DNA of 64,000 nt from Actinomycetota bacterium (GCA_018268675.1 JAFDWB010000041.1:1-64000); one strand, 5' to 3'. Shown: positions 48,503-57,657, numbered from the stretch's first letter. Notes: generated by a model not told the origin, from the letters alone. Numbers and translations: made by a program.

Positions 48503-49165
48503 TCACCCTCCGTCCGTCGCGCGCAAGAACGCCAGGACCGCCAGCACGCGCCGGTGGTCGTCGCCGGCGGCGCTCAGGTTCAACTTGCCGAAGATGTTGG
48601 AGACGTGCTTCTCGACCGCGCCGGGGGTGACGACGAGGGTCTCGGCGATCGCGTTGTTGGTGCGGCCCTCGGCCATCAGGGAGAGGACCTCGCGCTCGCG
48701 GGGGGAGAGCGCGTCGATCGGGTTCTCGGGGGCGTTGCGGCGCTCGCCGACCAGCTCGGCGACGACCTCGCGGTCGAGCGCGGTGCCGCCGCCGGCGACG
48801 CGGCGGATCGCGTCGAGGAAGGCGGGAATGTCGCCGACCCGCTCCTTGAGGAGGTAGCCGACGCCGCCCTCGCCGCCCGCCAGGAGCTCGGCGGTGTAGA
48901 CCGGCTCGACGTACTGGGAGAGAATCAGGACGCCGAGTCCCGGGTGGCGGCGGCGGGCCTCGACCGCGGCGCGGATGCCCTCGTCGGTGAAGGTCGGCGG
49001 CAGCCGCACGTCGACGATCGCCAGGTCCGGCTTGTGGCCGCCGACGATGCGCAGGAGTCCCTCACCGTTCTCGGCCTGGGCGACGACCTCGACCTCGTGT
49101 TCGCGCAGCAGCGCGACCAGGCCCTCGCGCAGCAGCAGCGAGTCCTCGGCGATCACGACCCGCAC
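48503..49165 (-). CDS. NarL/LuxR-type response regulator
   Basis: A 220-residue protein from GTG 49165, which overlaps the kinase end by 13 bases. The receiver has VIAEDSLLLREGLVALL with the acidic pair, phospho-acceptor D52 (LAIVDVRLPP) and K in VGYLLKERVGD. The output domain is DALSPREREVLSLMAEGRTN, then NAIAETLVVTPGAVEKHVSN with the LuxR recognition helix. It works with the kinase encoded just upstream, and likely controls the MMPL transporter gene at the head of the operon or a related target. Confidence 0.94.
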   Translation of the reverse strand: MRVVIAEDSLLLREGLVALLREHEVEVVAQAENGEGLLRIVGGHKPDLAIVDVRLPPTFTDEGIRAAVEARRRHPGLGVLILSQYVEPVYTAELLAGGEGGVGYLLKERVGDIPAFLDAIRRVAGGGTALDREVVAELVGERRNAPENPIDALSPREREVLSLMAEGRTNNAIAETLVVTPGAVEKHVSNIFGKLNLSAAGDDHRRVLAVLAFLRATDGG

Positions 49166-50205
49166 GGGAGCCTCACCTCGATCCGCGTGCCCTCGCCGGC
49201 CGGAGAGGCGAGCTCGAACGCCCCGTCGAGCGCCGCCACGCGCCGCCGCAGCCCGTCGAGGCCGCCGCCCGCGGTGAGGTCGGCGCCGCCCGGCCCGTCG
49301 TCGGCGACGACCACGTCGAGGGTGTCGCCCGCCTCCCGGATCGTCACCTCGGCGCGCGCCCCCGGCGCGTGCTTGGCGACGTTGGTGAGCGACTCGGCGA
49401 CGACGAAGTAGGCGGCGCTCTCGACCACCGGCGCGGCCCGTCGGCCGAGCTGCGCGTCGACCGCCACCGGGACCGGCGAGCGCGTGCCGAGCGCCTCGAC
49501 CGCCGCGGCGAGCCCGCGGTCGGAGAGCACCGGCGGCGCGATCCCCCGCGCCAGGTCGCGCAGCTCGGCGTTCGCCGCGGTCGCCTCGGCGCGCGCCTGC
49601 CGCACCAGGGCGGCGATCTCGGGACGGTCGGCGAGCCCCTCCTCGGCCCGCCCGAGCTGCATCGAGAGGGCGACGAGGCGCGCCTGGGCGCCGTCGTGGA
49701 GGTCGCGCTCGATCCGCCGCAGCTCCGCCGCCTGCACGTCGAGGGCGCCGCGCCGCGTCTCGGTCAGCGTCTCCACCCGCGCGGTCAGTTCCCGTTCGCG
49801 GTTCGGGCGGAGGTCGGCACCCTGGCGCCGCAGCCACTCGAGGCGCACGGCGAAGGCGATGCCGAAGCCGATCAAGACCCACACCGGCCAGAAGCTCCCG
49901 CCGCCGCCCACCGCCCAGTTGAGGACCGTGTAGACCCAGACGACGATCGAGAACGCGGCCTGGGTCTCGAGGTCGCGCCGTGGCCCCGGCGGCGCCAGCC
50001 GCGACCAGCGCCAGGCGACCATCAGGCCGATGATCAGCGCGCACGAGATCCACACCCAGGCGGGCCAGAAGGACCCCGCCCCGGTGATCGCCCAGATCAC
50101 GAAGCAGAGCAGGCTGGCGCCGCCCGCGATCTGGGCGGGCAGCCGCGGCGTCAGCCGCGCGAGGCGGGCGAGCCACGGCGCGGCGGCGGCGAGGCGCTCC
50201 CTCAA
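49153..50205 (-). CDS. sensor histidine kinase (HisKA_3 type) with duplicated two-helix membrane domain
   Basis: A 350-residue kinase from a TTG whose TTGA overlaps the MMPL stop. The N-terminal 120 residues hold four membrane helices in two similar pairs, each with a SFWPxWVxI motif (residues 45-53 and 104-112). HisKA_3 phospho-acceptor H170 is in RIERDLHDGAQARLVALSMQ. The ATPase has N-box FVVAESLTNVAKHAPG and DDGPGG, then GGGLDGLRRRVAALDG. It senses at or within the membrane and phosphorylates the regulator at 48503. Confidence 0.93.
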   Translation of the reverse strand: MRERLAAAAPWLARLARLTPRLPAQIAGGASLLCFVIWAITGAGSFWPAWVWISCALIIGLMVAWRWSRLAPPGPRRDLETQAAFSIVVWVYTVLNWAVGGGGSFWPVWVLIGFGIAFAVRLEWLRRQGADLRPNRERELTARVETLTETRRGALDVQAAELRRIERDLHDGAQARLVALSMQLGRAEEGLADRPEIAALVRQARAEATAANAELRDLARGIAPPVLSDRGLAAAVEALGTRSPVPVAVDAQLGRRAAPVVESAAYFVVAESLTNVAKHAPGARAEVTIREAGDTLDVVVADDGPGGADLTAGGGLDGLRRRVAALDGAFELASPAGEGTRIEVRLPCGS

Positions 50206-52592
50206 ACGCGCGCCTCCCCGTCCGCGGCCCGCCGCGTAGGGCGGACGCGGCCCCGCCCGTTGCTCGCCGAGGCGGCCTCGGCGGCCCGGTCATCGGGCGC
50301 GGCGACGGGCTCGGCCCCGGCGGGCCCCTCGAGCCCCACGCGCGGCAGCCACTCCAGCCACCGCGGCAGGTACCAGTTGCGCTCGCCGAGCAGCTTCATC
50401 GTCGCCGGCAGGAGCACCCCGCGGATCACGGTCGCGTCGATCAGGATCGCCGCCGCCAGCCCCACACCCATCTCCTTGAATTCGAGGAAGGAGAGGGTGG
50501 CGAAGATCGCGAACACGGCGACCATCACCGCGGCGGCGCTGGTGACCACGCCCGCGGTCGTCCGCAGGCCGTGCGAGACGGCAGCCTCCGTCGACATCCC
50601 GCGATCGTACGCCTCCCTGATCCGGGTGAGGATGAACACGTGGTAGTCCATCGACAGCCCGAAGAGGACGACGAAGAGGAACAGCGGCAGCCAGGAGGTG
50701 ATCGAGCCGATCGAGTTGAAGCCGATCAGATTTTCGAGGTGCCCGTCCTGGAAGACCCAGACGACGATCCCATAGGCGGCGCCGACCGAGAGCAGGCTGA
50801 GGCAGATCGCGGTGATCGGGATGACGATCGAGCGGAAGCTGACGAGCAGCAGCAGGAACGCCATGCCGAGGACGAAGGCGAACACCCAGGGCATCCGTTG
50901 GGACAGCAGGTCGTTGAAGTCGACCGAGGAGGCGGTCGGGCCGCCGACCTGGGCCTTGGCCCCCGGGACCGTGCCGATCGTCGCCGGGATCAGCTCGTCG
51001 CGCAGCTTCCGGAGCGCGTCCTGGGAGCGAGCGTCGGTCCCGTTGCCGGCCAGCGGCACGCGCAGTTCGGCGACCTGCCCGCCCTTGGCGGCCCGGTAGG
51101 ACTGCGTCGGTCCGAAGCTCTGCGCATCGGCCGCCAGCCGCGCCCGCAGCGCGTCGACCTGCCGCACGACCGGCGCCGCTTGCACGTCGGGCGCCGAGAT
51201 CGCCACCAGCGCCGGTTCGACCCCGCCGGGGAACGCCGCCTCGACCCGATCGAAGGTCTTCACGATCGGCATGTCCTTCGGCAGCCCCGCGACCCCGGCG
51301 TTCGCCGTGTGCAAGCCGAATGCGGGGATCGCCAGTACCACGAGCCCCACGACAGCGACCCCGGCAGCCACCCAAGGCTTACGCATCACGCGATCCACAA
51401 GTGCCCCCCAGACACGGGAACCCTCCACCCGGCCCCCGTCGGCGGCCCTTCGGGGGTGGCCCGCCGGAACCTCCCCGCTGTTGTTCCGCCGGGTCACCCC
51501 CGGAGGGCCGCCCCCGCGCAACCGTCGTCCCAGGAACGGCACCCTCCCCTTCTCGATCCGGTCCCCGAGCCAGGCCAGCACCGCCGGCAACACCGTCAAC
51601 GACCCGACCATCGCCACGGCGACGACGATGATCGTCCCGGTCGCAAAGCTGGCGAAGGTCTGGTCCCCCGCGATGTACATCCCGGCCATCGCGACCATCA
51701 CGGTGAACCCGGAGACGAGGATCGCCCGCCCCGAGGTCGCCGCCGCCGCTTCGAGCGAGGCCCGCTCGCCCGCCCCGGCGGCGCGCTCCTCGCGCTCCCG
51801 CCGCAGATAGAACATCGAGTAGTCGACCCCGACCGCGAGGCCGATCAGCAGCACCACCGAGTCGATCTGTTCGGCGACCGGGCCGAAGATGTGGCTGACC
51901 GGGGCGATGATGCCGATCGTCGCGCCGACCGCGGTCAGGGCGAGCAGCAGCGGCACGCCCGCGGCGAGCAGCGAGCCGAAGACGACGACGAGGATCAGGA
52001 GCGTGATCGGCAGCGAGGTCATCTCGGCCTTGGAGAAGTCTTCTTCGAGGCTTTCGGAGACCGCCTTTGCGCCACTCGCGTCGCCGACCTCTTCGACCCG
52101 CAGGCCCGGGTGGCGCTTCTGCACCGCGGCGACCTGGTCGAGCGCCTTGCCAACCACTTCCTTGGGTTCGATCTTCTTCGTTTCCGGTATCTCGAACTTG
52201 ACCAGCGCCGAGCGGCCGTCGGCGGCGACCTGGCCTTCGGCGCCGTGCCCGAACGGACCGGTGAGGCCGCGCACGAAGGGGAGCTTGCGGAGCCGCGATT
52301 CGACTTCCGCGATCGCCGCCCGCGCCTGCGGCGCGTGCACGGATTCGTGACCTTCGGCCTGGATCAGCACCGACTCGGCCGCCCCCTGCGGGAACGCGCC
52401 TTCGAGCGTCTTCTCGGCGCTCGCGGACTCGCCGTTGCCGGAGCTGTTGCCGAGCGTCACCGTCCCCAGCGCGCCGCCGAGCGCGATCGCCGCGACGACG
52501 AAGGCGATCCACCCCCAGATCGCCAGCTTGCGGTGCGCGGCGCTCCAGCGCCCCGCCCGTCCCGCCAATCCCAACTTCTGCCTGCTCCGCAT
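50202..52592 (-). CDS. MMPL/RND-family transporter with in-frame palindrome insertion
   Basis: A 796-residue proton-driven lipid or drug exporter. Two homologous halves, each with one lone helix, an extracellular loop and five helices: LAIWGWIAFVVAAIALGGAL, the GVDYSMFYLRRERE motif in half one and GLSMDYHVFILTRIREAYDR in half two. GGAGGA precedes the ATG. Between the halves, residues 361-384 (GPPGVTRRNNSGEVPAGH...) are encoded by a 72-base palindrome and have no counterpart I know in the family. The two-component genes follow in the same operon. Confidence 0.93.
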   Translation of the reverse strand: MRSRQKLGLAGRAGRWSAAHRKLAIWGWIAFVVAAIALGGALGTVTLGNSSGNGESASAEKTLEGAFPQGAAESVLIQAEGHESVHAPQARAAIAEVESRLRKLPFVRGLTGPFGHGAEGQVAADGRSALVKFEIPETKKIEPKEVVGKALDQVAAVQKRHPGLRVEEVGDASGAKAVSESLEEDFSKAEMTSLPITLLILVVVFGSLLAAGVPLLLALTAVGATIGIIAPVSHIFGPVAEQIDSVVLLIGLAVGVDYSMFYLRREREERAAGAGERASLEAAAATSGRAILVSGFTVMVAMAGMYIAGDQTFASFATGTIIVVAVAMVGSLTVLPAVLAWLGDRIEKGRVPFLGRRLRGGGPPGVTRRNNSGEVPAGHPRRAADGGRVEGSRVWGALVDRVMRKPWVAAGVAVVGLVVLAIPAFGLHTANAGVAGLPKDMPIVKTFDRVEAAFPGGVEPALVAISAPDVQAAPVVRQVDALRARLAADAQSFGPTQSYRAAKGGQVAELRVPLAGNGTDARSQDALRKLRDELIPATIGTVPGAKAQVGGPTASSVDFNDLLSQRMPWVFAFVLGMAFLLLLVSFRSIVIPITAICLSLLSVGAAYGIVVWVFQDGHLENLIGFNSIGSITSWLPLFLFVVLFGLSMDYHVFILTRIREAYDRGMSTEAAVSHGLRTTAGVVTSAAAVMVAVFAIFATLSFLEFKEMGVGLAAAILIDATVIRGVLLPATMKLLGERNWYLPRWLEWLPRVGLEGPAGAEPVAAPDDRAAEAASASNGRGRVRPTRRAADGEARV
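51441..51512. repeat. intragenic palindrome with 30-base arms
   Basis: Arms 51441-51470 and 51483-51512 pair at 27 of 30 positions around 12 bases. The left arm begins GGCGGCCCTTCGGGGGTGGC and ends CCGCCGGAAC. The element lies in frame in the MMPL gene, in the cytoplasmic linker between the two halves, adding about 24 hydrophilic residues. Its length in bases is a multiple of three. Confidence 0.88.
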
Positions 52593-52723
52593 CGCGCGTC
52601 CTCCGTCCGGTTTTCGAGTGGATCCGCGCGCCCTCCGCGCGCCCTCCCAACCCTGCGCGACCGCGAGCCCGCTTCCAATACGGCCACCCGGCGAACCCCC
52701 GGGGGGCTCCCCGGCGTCCCGAA

Positions 52724-52741
52724 GGTGGGGTTAACCCCACC
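52724..52741. repeat. perfect 18-base palindrome
   Basis: GGTGGGGTTAACCCCACC without a spacer, between the divergent MMPL and lyase genes. It abuts the family F element. It could be an operator or part of that repeat. Confidence 0.6.
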
Positions 52742-52779
52742 CCCGACGCTCGTATCCCTCTGGGTGACAAGCGTCGGGG
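52741..52779. repeat. palindrome family F, diverged copy
   Basis: CCCCGACGCTCGT / ACAAGCGTCGGGG pair at 12 of 13 positions. The arms share GACGCT...AAGCGTC with family F but the 13-base centre differs (contains CCC/GGG). Placed between divergent genes. Confidence 0.7.
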
Positions 52780-52840
52780 CGAGGAGCTTCGCGATCGCCT
52801 CCCACTACCTGCTCGGCCCGACCTGAAAGAGTTGGCGGGC

Positions 52841-53998
52841 GTGGAGGCATCGCTCAACCCCGAACTGACCGAGCTCTCGCTCGAGAGGCTGCGCCTGCGC
52901 CGCAGCGCCAAGTGGCGGTTCTACGACCCCGACGTCCTCCCCGCCTTCGTCGCCGAGATGGACTTCCCGCTGGCGCCGGCGGTGAAGATCGCGCTTGCCG
53001 AGGCGGTCGAGCTCGACGACACCGGTTACGGGTATCCGCAGGCACTCGGCCTTGGCGAGGCGTTCGCCGACTTCGCCCGGGCGCGGCTCGGCTGGGAGGT
53101 CGACCCGACGGGCGTCTCCCCCGCCCCCGACGTGGTCGGCGCGATCACGTCGCTGCTTCGCGTGCTGGCCGAACCGGGTGACCGGATCGTCATCAACACG
53201 CCCGTCTACCACCCGTTCTTCGCGATCATCGAGGAGCTCGGCTGCGAGCTTGCCGAAGCGCCGCTGGTCGAGGGCCAGCTCGACGTCGACGCGGTCGCCG
53301 CCGAGTTCCGCCGCGGCGCCGTCGCGCTGATCCTCTGCAGCCCGCACAACCCGACCGGCACGCTGCCGACCGAGTCCCAGCAGCGCGCCCTCGCCGCCGC
53401 CGCGGCCGAGCACGGCGCCTGGGTGCTGAGCGACGAGATCCACTCGCCGTTGGCGCTCCCCGGCGCCCGCCACGTGCCTTTCCTCTCGCTCTCCGAGGAG
53501 GCGCGAGCACACGGAATCGCGCTGGTCTCGGCCTCGAAGGCGTTCAACCTGGCGGGTCTCGGCTGCGCCCAGATCGTCACCGCGTCCGAGCCCGCCGCCG
53601 AGGTCGTCGCCCGGCTCCCCTTCGCCGCCACCCACGCCGGCCACTTCGGCGCGATCGCGACCGTCGCCGCCTACCGCGACGGCGCCCCGTGGCTCGACGA
53701 CGTGATCGCGGTGATCGACCACAACCGGGCGCTGCTTGCCGACCTGCTCGCGGCCGAGCTCCCCGAGGTCGGCTACACGGCGCCGCGGGCGGGGTACCTC
53801 GCCTGGCTCGACCTGCGCGCGCTGGAGCTCGGCGAGGACCCGAGCGAGGCGCTGCTCGAGCGCGGGCGCGTCGCCCTCAACGCCGGCCCCACCTTCGGTC
53901 CCCAAGGGGTCGGCCACGCGCGGCTGAACATCGGCACTTCCCCGGCGCTGGTCGAGGAGGCGGTGCGGCGGATCGGGAAGGCGGTGGGACGTGGCTGA
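52841..53998 (+). CDS. MalY/PatB-family aminotransferase-like PLP enzyme (cystathionine beta-lyase type)
   Basis: About 385 residues. GTG 52841 is preferred over TTG 52832 because GAAAGAG sits at the right distance. AKWRFYDPDVLPAFVAEMDF is the MalY/PatB hallmark (K-W in front of A-E/D-M-D-F). TGYGYPQALGLGEAFADFAR, LCSPHNPTGTL and WVLSDEIHSPLAL follow. PLP lysine is in LVSASKAFNLAGLGCAQIV. It cleaves C-S bonds of cystathionine or related thiols. Its end overlaps the amidohydrolase start by 8 bases. Confidence 0.92.
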   Translation: MEASLNPELTELSLERLRLRRSAKWRFYDPDVLPAFVAEMDFPLAPAVKIALAEAVELDDTGYGYPQALGLGEAFADFARARLGWEVDPTGVSPAPDVVGAITSLLRVLAEPGDRIVINTPVYHPFFAIIEELGCELAEAPLVEGQLDVDAVAAEFRRGAVALILCSPHNPTGTLPTESQQRALAAAAAEHGAWVLSDEIHSPLALPGARHVPFLSLSEEARAHGIALVSASKAFNLAGLGCAQIVTASEPAAEVVARLPFAATHAGHFGAIATVAAYRDGAPWLDDVIAVIDHNRALLADLLAAELPEVGYTAPRAGYLAWLDLRALELGEDPSEALLERGRVALNAGPTFGPQGVGHARLNIGTSPALVEEAVRRIGKAVGRG

Positions 53999-55148
53999 GG
54001 CGACCGAGGAGACGGTGGCTGAGTTCGAGGTCGAGCCGATCGAGGAGGAGGCGCGGCGCTGGCTCGACGCGGTCGAAGCCGAGACCGGCCCGCTGGCGCT
54101 CTTCGACACCCACACGCACTTCGGCCGCCACGACCCCGACGAATTCCGCCAGGAGCCCGAGCAGCTGATCGCGACGATGGAGTACGCGGGGGCGCGGGCG
54201 ATCACCTTCCCGATGCACGAGCCCGACGGCTACCGGGCCGCCAACGACGAGGCGCGGGAGATCGAGGCGCGCACCGGCGGGCGGGTCGTCCACTTCTGCC
54301 GCGTGAACCCGCACGACGGGGCGCTCGCCGAAGCCGAGCGCTGCCTCGACCTCGGCGCCCACGGGATCAAGCTCCACCCGCGGGCCGAGCAGTTCGCGAT
54401 GAGCGAGACCGCGGTCGAGGACCTGACGCGGCTCGCGGAGGCGCGCGGCGTGCCGATCCTGATCCACGCCGGGCGGGGCATCCCGGCGCTCGGGCACGAC
54501 ACGGTGGCGCTGGCGGAGCGCTACCCCGGCACGCGCTTCATCCTCGCCCACGCCGCCGTCTCCGACCTCGCCTGGCTCTGGCGGCTGATGCCCGAGCACC
54601 CGAACCTCTTCGTCGACACCTCCTGGTGGAACCCGGCCGACTTCGTCGCCCTCTACAGCCTGGTGCCCCCGGGCCAGATCCTCTGGGCGAGCGACAACCC
54701 CTACGGGCAGCCGCTCAGCGCCGCCGCCTTCCAGCTGCGCTACGCGCTCCTGGTGGGGCTGGGCGGGGACGCGATCCGGGCGATCGCGGGCGGCCAGATC
54801 GAGCGCATCCTGGCCGGCGAGGAGCCGCTCGACCTCGGTCCGCCGGCCGGCCCGCCCGGGCCCCAGGACCCCGGCATGGAGCGCGTCGTGTCCCACCTGA
54901 CGGCGTCGGTCGGGCGGGCGATGGCCGCGGGCGATCCGGAGGAGTCGATCGCCCTCGCCCGCCTCGCCTGCGACCTCGACGGGCCGCACGCGCCCACCTG
55001 CCGGGCGATCCTCCACCTGCTCGACCTCGCCGACCGCCACGCCGGCCCGCCGCCGCCCGGCCGCGGCTTCCCCCGCGCCGCCCATTTCGTGATCTCGGCG
55101 CTGGCGCTGGCGCGGACCCCGGGGATCGCGCTACCTTCGGAGATCTGA
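53991..55148 (+). CDS. amidohydrolase family protein (TIM-barrel)
   Basis: A 385-residue protein from a GTG. FDTHTHFGRHDPDEF carries the H-x-H metal site on strand 1. ITFPMHEP, HGIKLHPRAEQFAMSE and VPILIHAGRG follow, then FILAHAAVSDL and the last metal Asp in ILWASDNPYGQPLSAA. This order fits amidohydrolase-2 type enzymes. About 100 C-terminal residues extend beyond the barrel (VVSHLTASVGRAMAAGDPEE). Substrate unknown. It probably shares an operon with the lyase and the DUF488 gene. Confidence 0.9.
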   Translation: MAEATEETVAEFEVEPIEEEARRWLDAVEAETGPLALFDTHTHFGRHDPDEFRQEPEQLIATMEYAGARAITFPMHEPDGYRAANDEAREIEARTGGRVVHFCRVNPHDGALAEAERCLDLGAHGIKLHPRAEQFAMSETAVEDLTRLAEARGVPILIHAGRGIPALGHDTVALAERYPGTRFILAHAAVSDLAWLWRLMPEHPNLFVDTSWWNPADFVALYSLVPPGQILWASDNPYGQPLSAAAFQLRYALLVGLGGDAIRAIAGGQIERILAGEEPLDLGPPAGPPGPQDPGMERVVSHLTASVGRAMAAGDPEESIALARLACDLDGPHAPTCRAILHLLDLADRHAGPPPPGRGFPRAAHFVISALALARTPGIALPSEI

Positions 55149-55624
55149 AAGAAATCGCGACGATCGGCGTCTACGGCGCCGACCTGGATGGCTTCCTGGC
55201 GGCGCTGCGCGGGGCGAGAGTGAACCTGCTCCTCGACGTGCGCCAGCGGCGCGGCGTGCGCGGGGCGCGGTACGCGTGGGCGAACGCGGCGCGGCTCGAG
55301 GCGGCGCTCCGCGAGGCGGGGATCCGGTACCAGCACCTGCCCGAGCTGGCGCCGACGACGGCGATGCGCGAGCTCCAGTACGAGGCCGACGCGGCGCGGG
55401 GCGAGGGCAAGCGCTCGCGCACGGTCCTCGCCCCGGCCTATGTGGAGCGCTACACCGAGGAGGTCCTCGACCGCGTCGACCTCGAGCCGATCGTCCGCTT
55501 CGTCGGCCGCTCGACCGCGGCGCTCTTCTGCGTCGAGCGCGACGCGGCGGCCTGCCACCGCTCGCTGATCGCGGCCCGCCTCGGCCGCGAATACGGGGCG
55601 CGGATCGTCAACCTGCGGCCCTGA
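55145..55624 (+). CDS. DUF488 family protein, no canonical start codon
   Basis: About 159 residues. IATIGVYGADLDGFLAALRG, ARVNLLLDVRQRRGVRGARY, LPELAPTTAMRELQYEADAA, YVERYTEEVLDRVDLEPIVR and FCVERDAAACHRSLIAARLG are DUF488 features, including the Cys-His near the end. No ATG, GTG or TTG lies in frame before the first strand. A CTG at 55145 overlaps the upstream stop as CTGA, with GGAG 4 bases before it, parallel to the ATGA/GTGA/TTGA overlaps elsewhere. The start is therefore tentative. Function of DUF488 is not established. Confidence 0.75.
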   Translation: MKEIATIGVYGADLDGFLAALRGARVNLLLDVRQRRGVRGARYAWANAARLEAALREAGIRYQHLPELAPTTAMRELQYEADAARGEGKRSRTVLAPAYVERYTEEVLDRVDLEPIVRFVGRSTAALFCVERDAAACHRSLIAARLGREYGARIVNLRP

Positions 55625-55649
55625 GCGCGCCTGGCCTACGCTGAGCGGC

Positions 55650-56081
55650 GTGAGCGAGGACCCGTTCGGCCTGCAGCGCTTCGTCGCCGCCCAGGAAGAC
55701 GCGGCGATCTACGCCCGCGCGCTCGCCGAGCTGCGGGCGGGGCGCAAGCAGGGCCACTGGATCTGGTTCGTCTTCCCCCAGATCGCCGGCCTCGGCTCGA
55801 GCCCGATGTCGGAGGCCTACGCGATCCGCTCCCTCGCCGAGGCACGCGCCTACCTCGACCACCCCGTGCTCGGCCCCCGCCTGCGCGAGTGCGCCGAGGC
55901 ACTCCTCGCCACCGACCCGTCCCAGAGCGCCGAGCAGATCCTCGGCGGCATCGACGCCCTGAAGCTCCGCTCCTCGATGACGTTGTTCGCCCGCGCCGCC
56001 CCGGAGGAGGCCCTGTTCCCCGCGGTCCTCGACCGGTTCTTCGGCGGCGAAGAGGACCACGAGACGGATCGGCGCCTGTAG
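55650..56081 (+). CDS. DUF1810 family protein
   Basis: A 143-residue protein from a GTG. DPFGLQRFVAAQEDAAIYAR, ALAELRAGRKQGHWIWFVFP, QIAGLGSSPMSEAYAIRSL and YLDHPVLGPRLRECAEALL are the DUF1810 signature, together with a late DALKLRSSMTLFARAAP. Related to calpastatin-named entries; also found fused in ADP-ribose-related proteins. Function unknown, cytoplasmic. 25 bases after the DUF488 gene. Confidence 0.92.
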   Translation: MSEDPFGLQRFVAAQEDAAIYARALAELRAGRKQGHWIWFVFPQIAGLGSSPMSEAYAIRSLAEARAYLDHPVLGPRLRECAEALLATDPSQSAEQILGGIDALKLRSSMTLFARAAPEEALFPAVLDRFFGGEEDHETDRRL

Positions 56082-56121
56082 CCGGACGGCGGGGCCGGCT
56101 CGACCCGCCCCGAGCCTCCAT

Positions 56122-56156
56122 CCGACGCTTGTCCTCGATACGAAGACAAGCGTCGG
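56122..56156. repeat. palindrome family F, copy 2
   Basis: CCGACGCTTGTC / GACAAGCGTCGG perfect arms with loop CTCGATACGAA, identical over the core to 47982-48018 about 8 kb away. Between convergent genes. Confidence 0.9.
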
Positions 56157-56171
56157 GGGTGCTGCGAAGGG

Positions 56172-56801
56172 TCAGTAGCCGGCGGGGTGACGGGCGACGA
56201 AGCCGGCCGTCGAGACCATTTCGGGGTGCCAGCGGGGGCCGGTGCCGCTGGCGTCGCCGACGGTGTCCCAGCGGAGGCCGTCGATGACGGCGAAGGCGTG
56301 GCCCGCGTTGGCGTAGATCGTGATCCAGCGGCCTTTGCCGGGGACGCCCCAGTTCATCATTTCGCCCGAGTCCATCGGGGTGGTGATGAAGCCCGCGCCG
56401 TGGAGGGCGTAGCTGACGGCGCCCGAGCAGTCATAGCCGGGGCTCCACCAGCGGGCGTGGCCGCCGCCCCAGACGTAAGGCAGGGTGTGAATCCGGTTGG
56501 CCGCGGCGATCGCCGCCTTGACCGCGGGCGGCGCGCTTTCCGGCGGCGCCGCGACACCGTAGAGGAGTTCGGCGGGCGTGATCGGCAGGCAGCTCCGCAC
56601 CCCTTCCGGGCTGGTGGTGCATTCGGTCGAGCCAGGCGTCGGCGTCGACGAGGTGACCGGCGCACCGGCGTTCGCCGTGATGCTGACCGGCGTCACGCCG
56701 CCTTGGCCCGCCGGCGCGCTCGCCGGGAAGGCGACCGCGACGATCACCCCGATCGCCAACGCCAGACGTGCTTTCCAGCCCACTCCGTGGGACAACCGCA
56801 A
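56172..56801 (-). CDS. secreted NlpC/P60-type cell-wall peptidase
   Basis: A 209-residue protein from TTG 56801, set by AAAGGAG 7 bases upstream. Signal peptide ARLALAIGVIVAVAFPASAP. The C-terminal domain has catalytic C125 in SPGYDCSGAVSYALHG and H168 in ITIYANAGHAFAVIDGLRWD, with LPYVWGGGHARWW before it. Such enzymes cut peptidoglycan stem peptides or act as amidases. The leader carries a c-di-AMP riboswitch (56816-56935), a common arrangement for actinobacterial wall hydrolases. Confidence 0.9.
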   Translation of the reverse strand: MRLSHGVGWKARLALAIGVIVAVAFPASAPAGQGGVTPVSITANAGAPVTSSTPTPGSTECTTSPEGVRSCLPITPAELLYGVAAPPESAPPAVKAAIAAANRIHTLPYVWGGGHARWWSPGYDCSGAVSYALHGAGFITTPMDSGEMMNWGVPGKGRWITIYANAGHAFAVIDGLRWDTVGDASGTGPRWHPEMVSTAGFVARHPAGY

Positions 56802-56815
56802 AACCGATCTCCTTT

Positions 56816-56935
56816 GTCGGCCTGCGGGGTTAGCTGTCGGGCTGGCGCTGAAGGAGCCTGCGCTCCCACCAGAGGTGGGTTCGCCCCAAAATCGGTTCCC
56901 CCGCTCCGAGGTTTTTCGGCCCCCGGATTCGGCTT
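56816..56935 (-). ncRNA. ydaO-yuaA (c-di-AMP) riboswitch
   Basis: On the minus strand the leader holds the conserved blocks of the class in order: GCCGAATCCGGGGGCCGAAA, then ACCTCGGAGCGGGGGAACCG, TTTGGGGCGAACC, a variable hairpin (CCACCTCTGGTGGG), then CCGACAGCTAACCCCGCAGG. AAAGGAG and the TTG start follow directly. c-di-AMP binding usually switches expression off. It should control the NlpC/P60 gene in response to osmotic or wall state. Confidence 0.92.
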
Positions 56936-57040
56936 ACCGGTTCTTGATGGCGGTGGAGTGTAGCGACTGAAATGGCGGAAGAGCGAAATATGTTTCCCGC
57001 TGCTTGCGGGGAAAGACCGCCGCGCCGCCCCCGACCGGAG

Positions 57041-57574
<534 letters not shown>

Positions 57575-57657
57575 CCGTCGATCCTCCCGCGCTTGCTTTC
57601 ATAGTCAAACGCGGGCGGCGGCCGAAACGTGAGATCGGCGCCGCCTAGGATGGGGGC

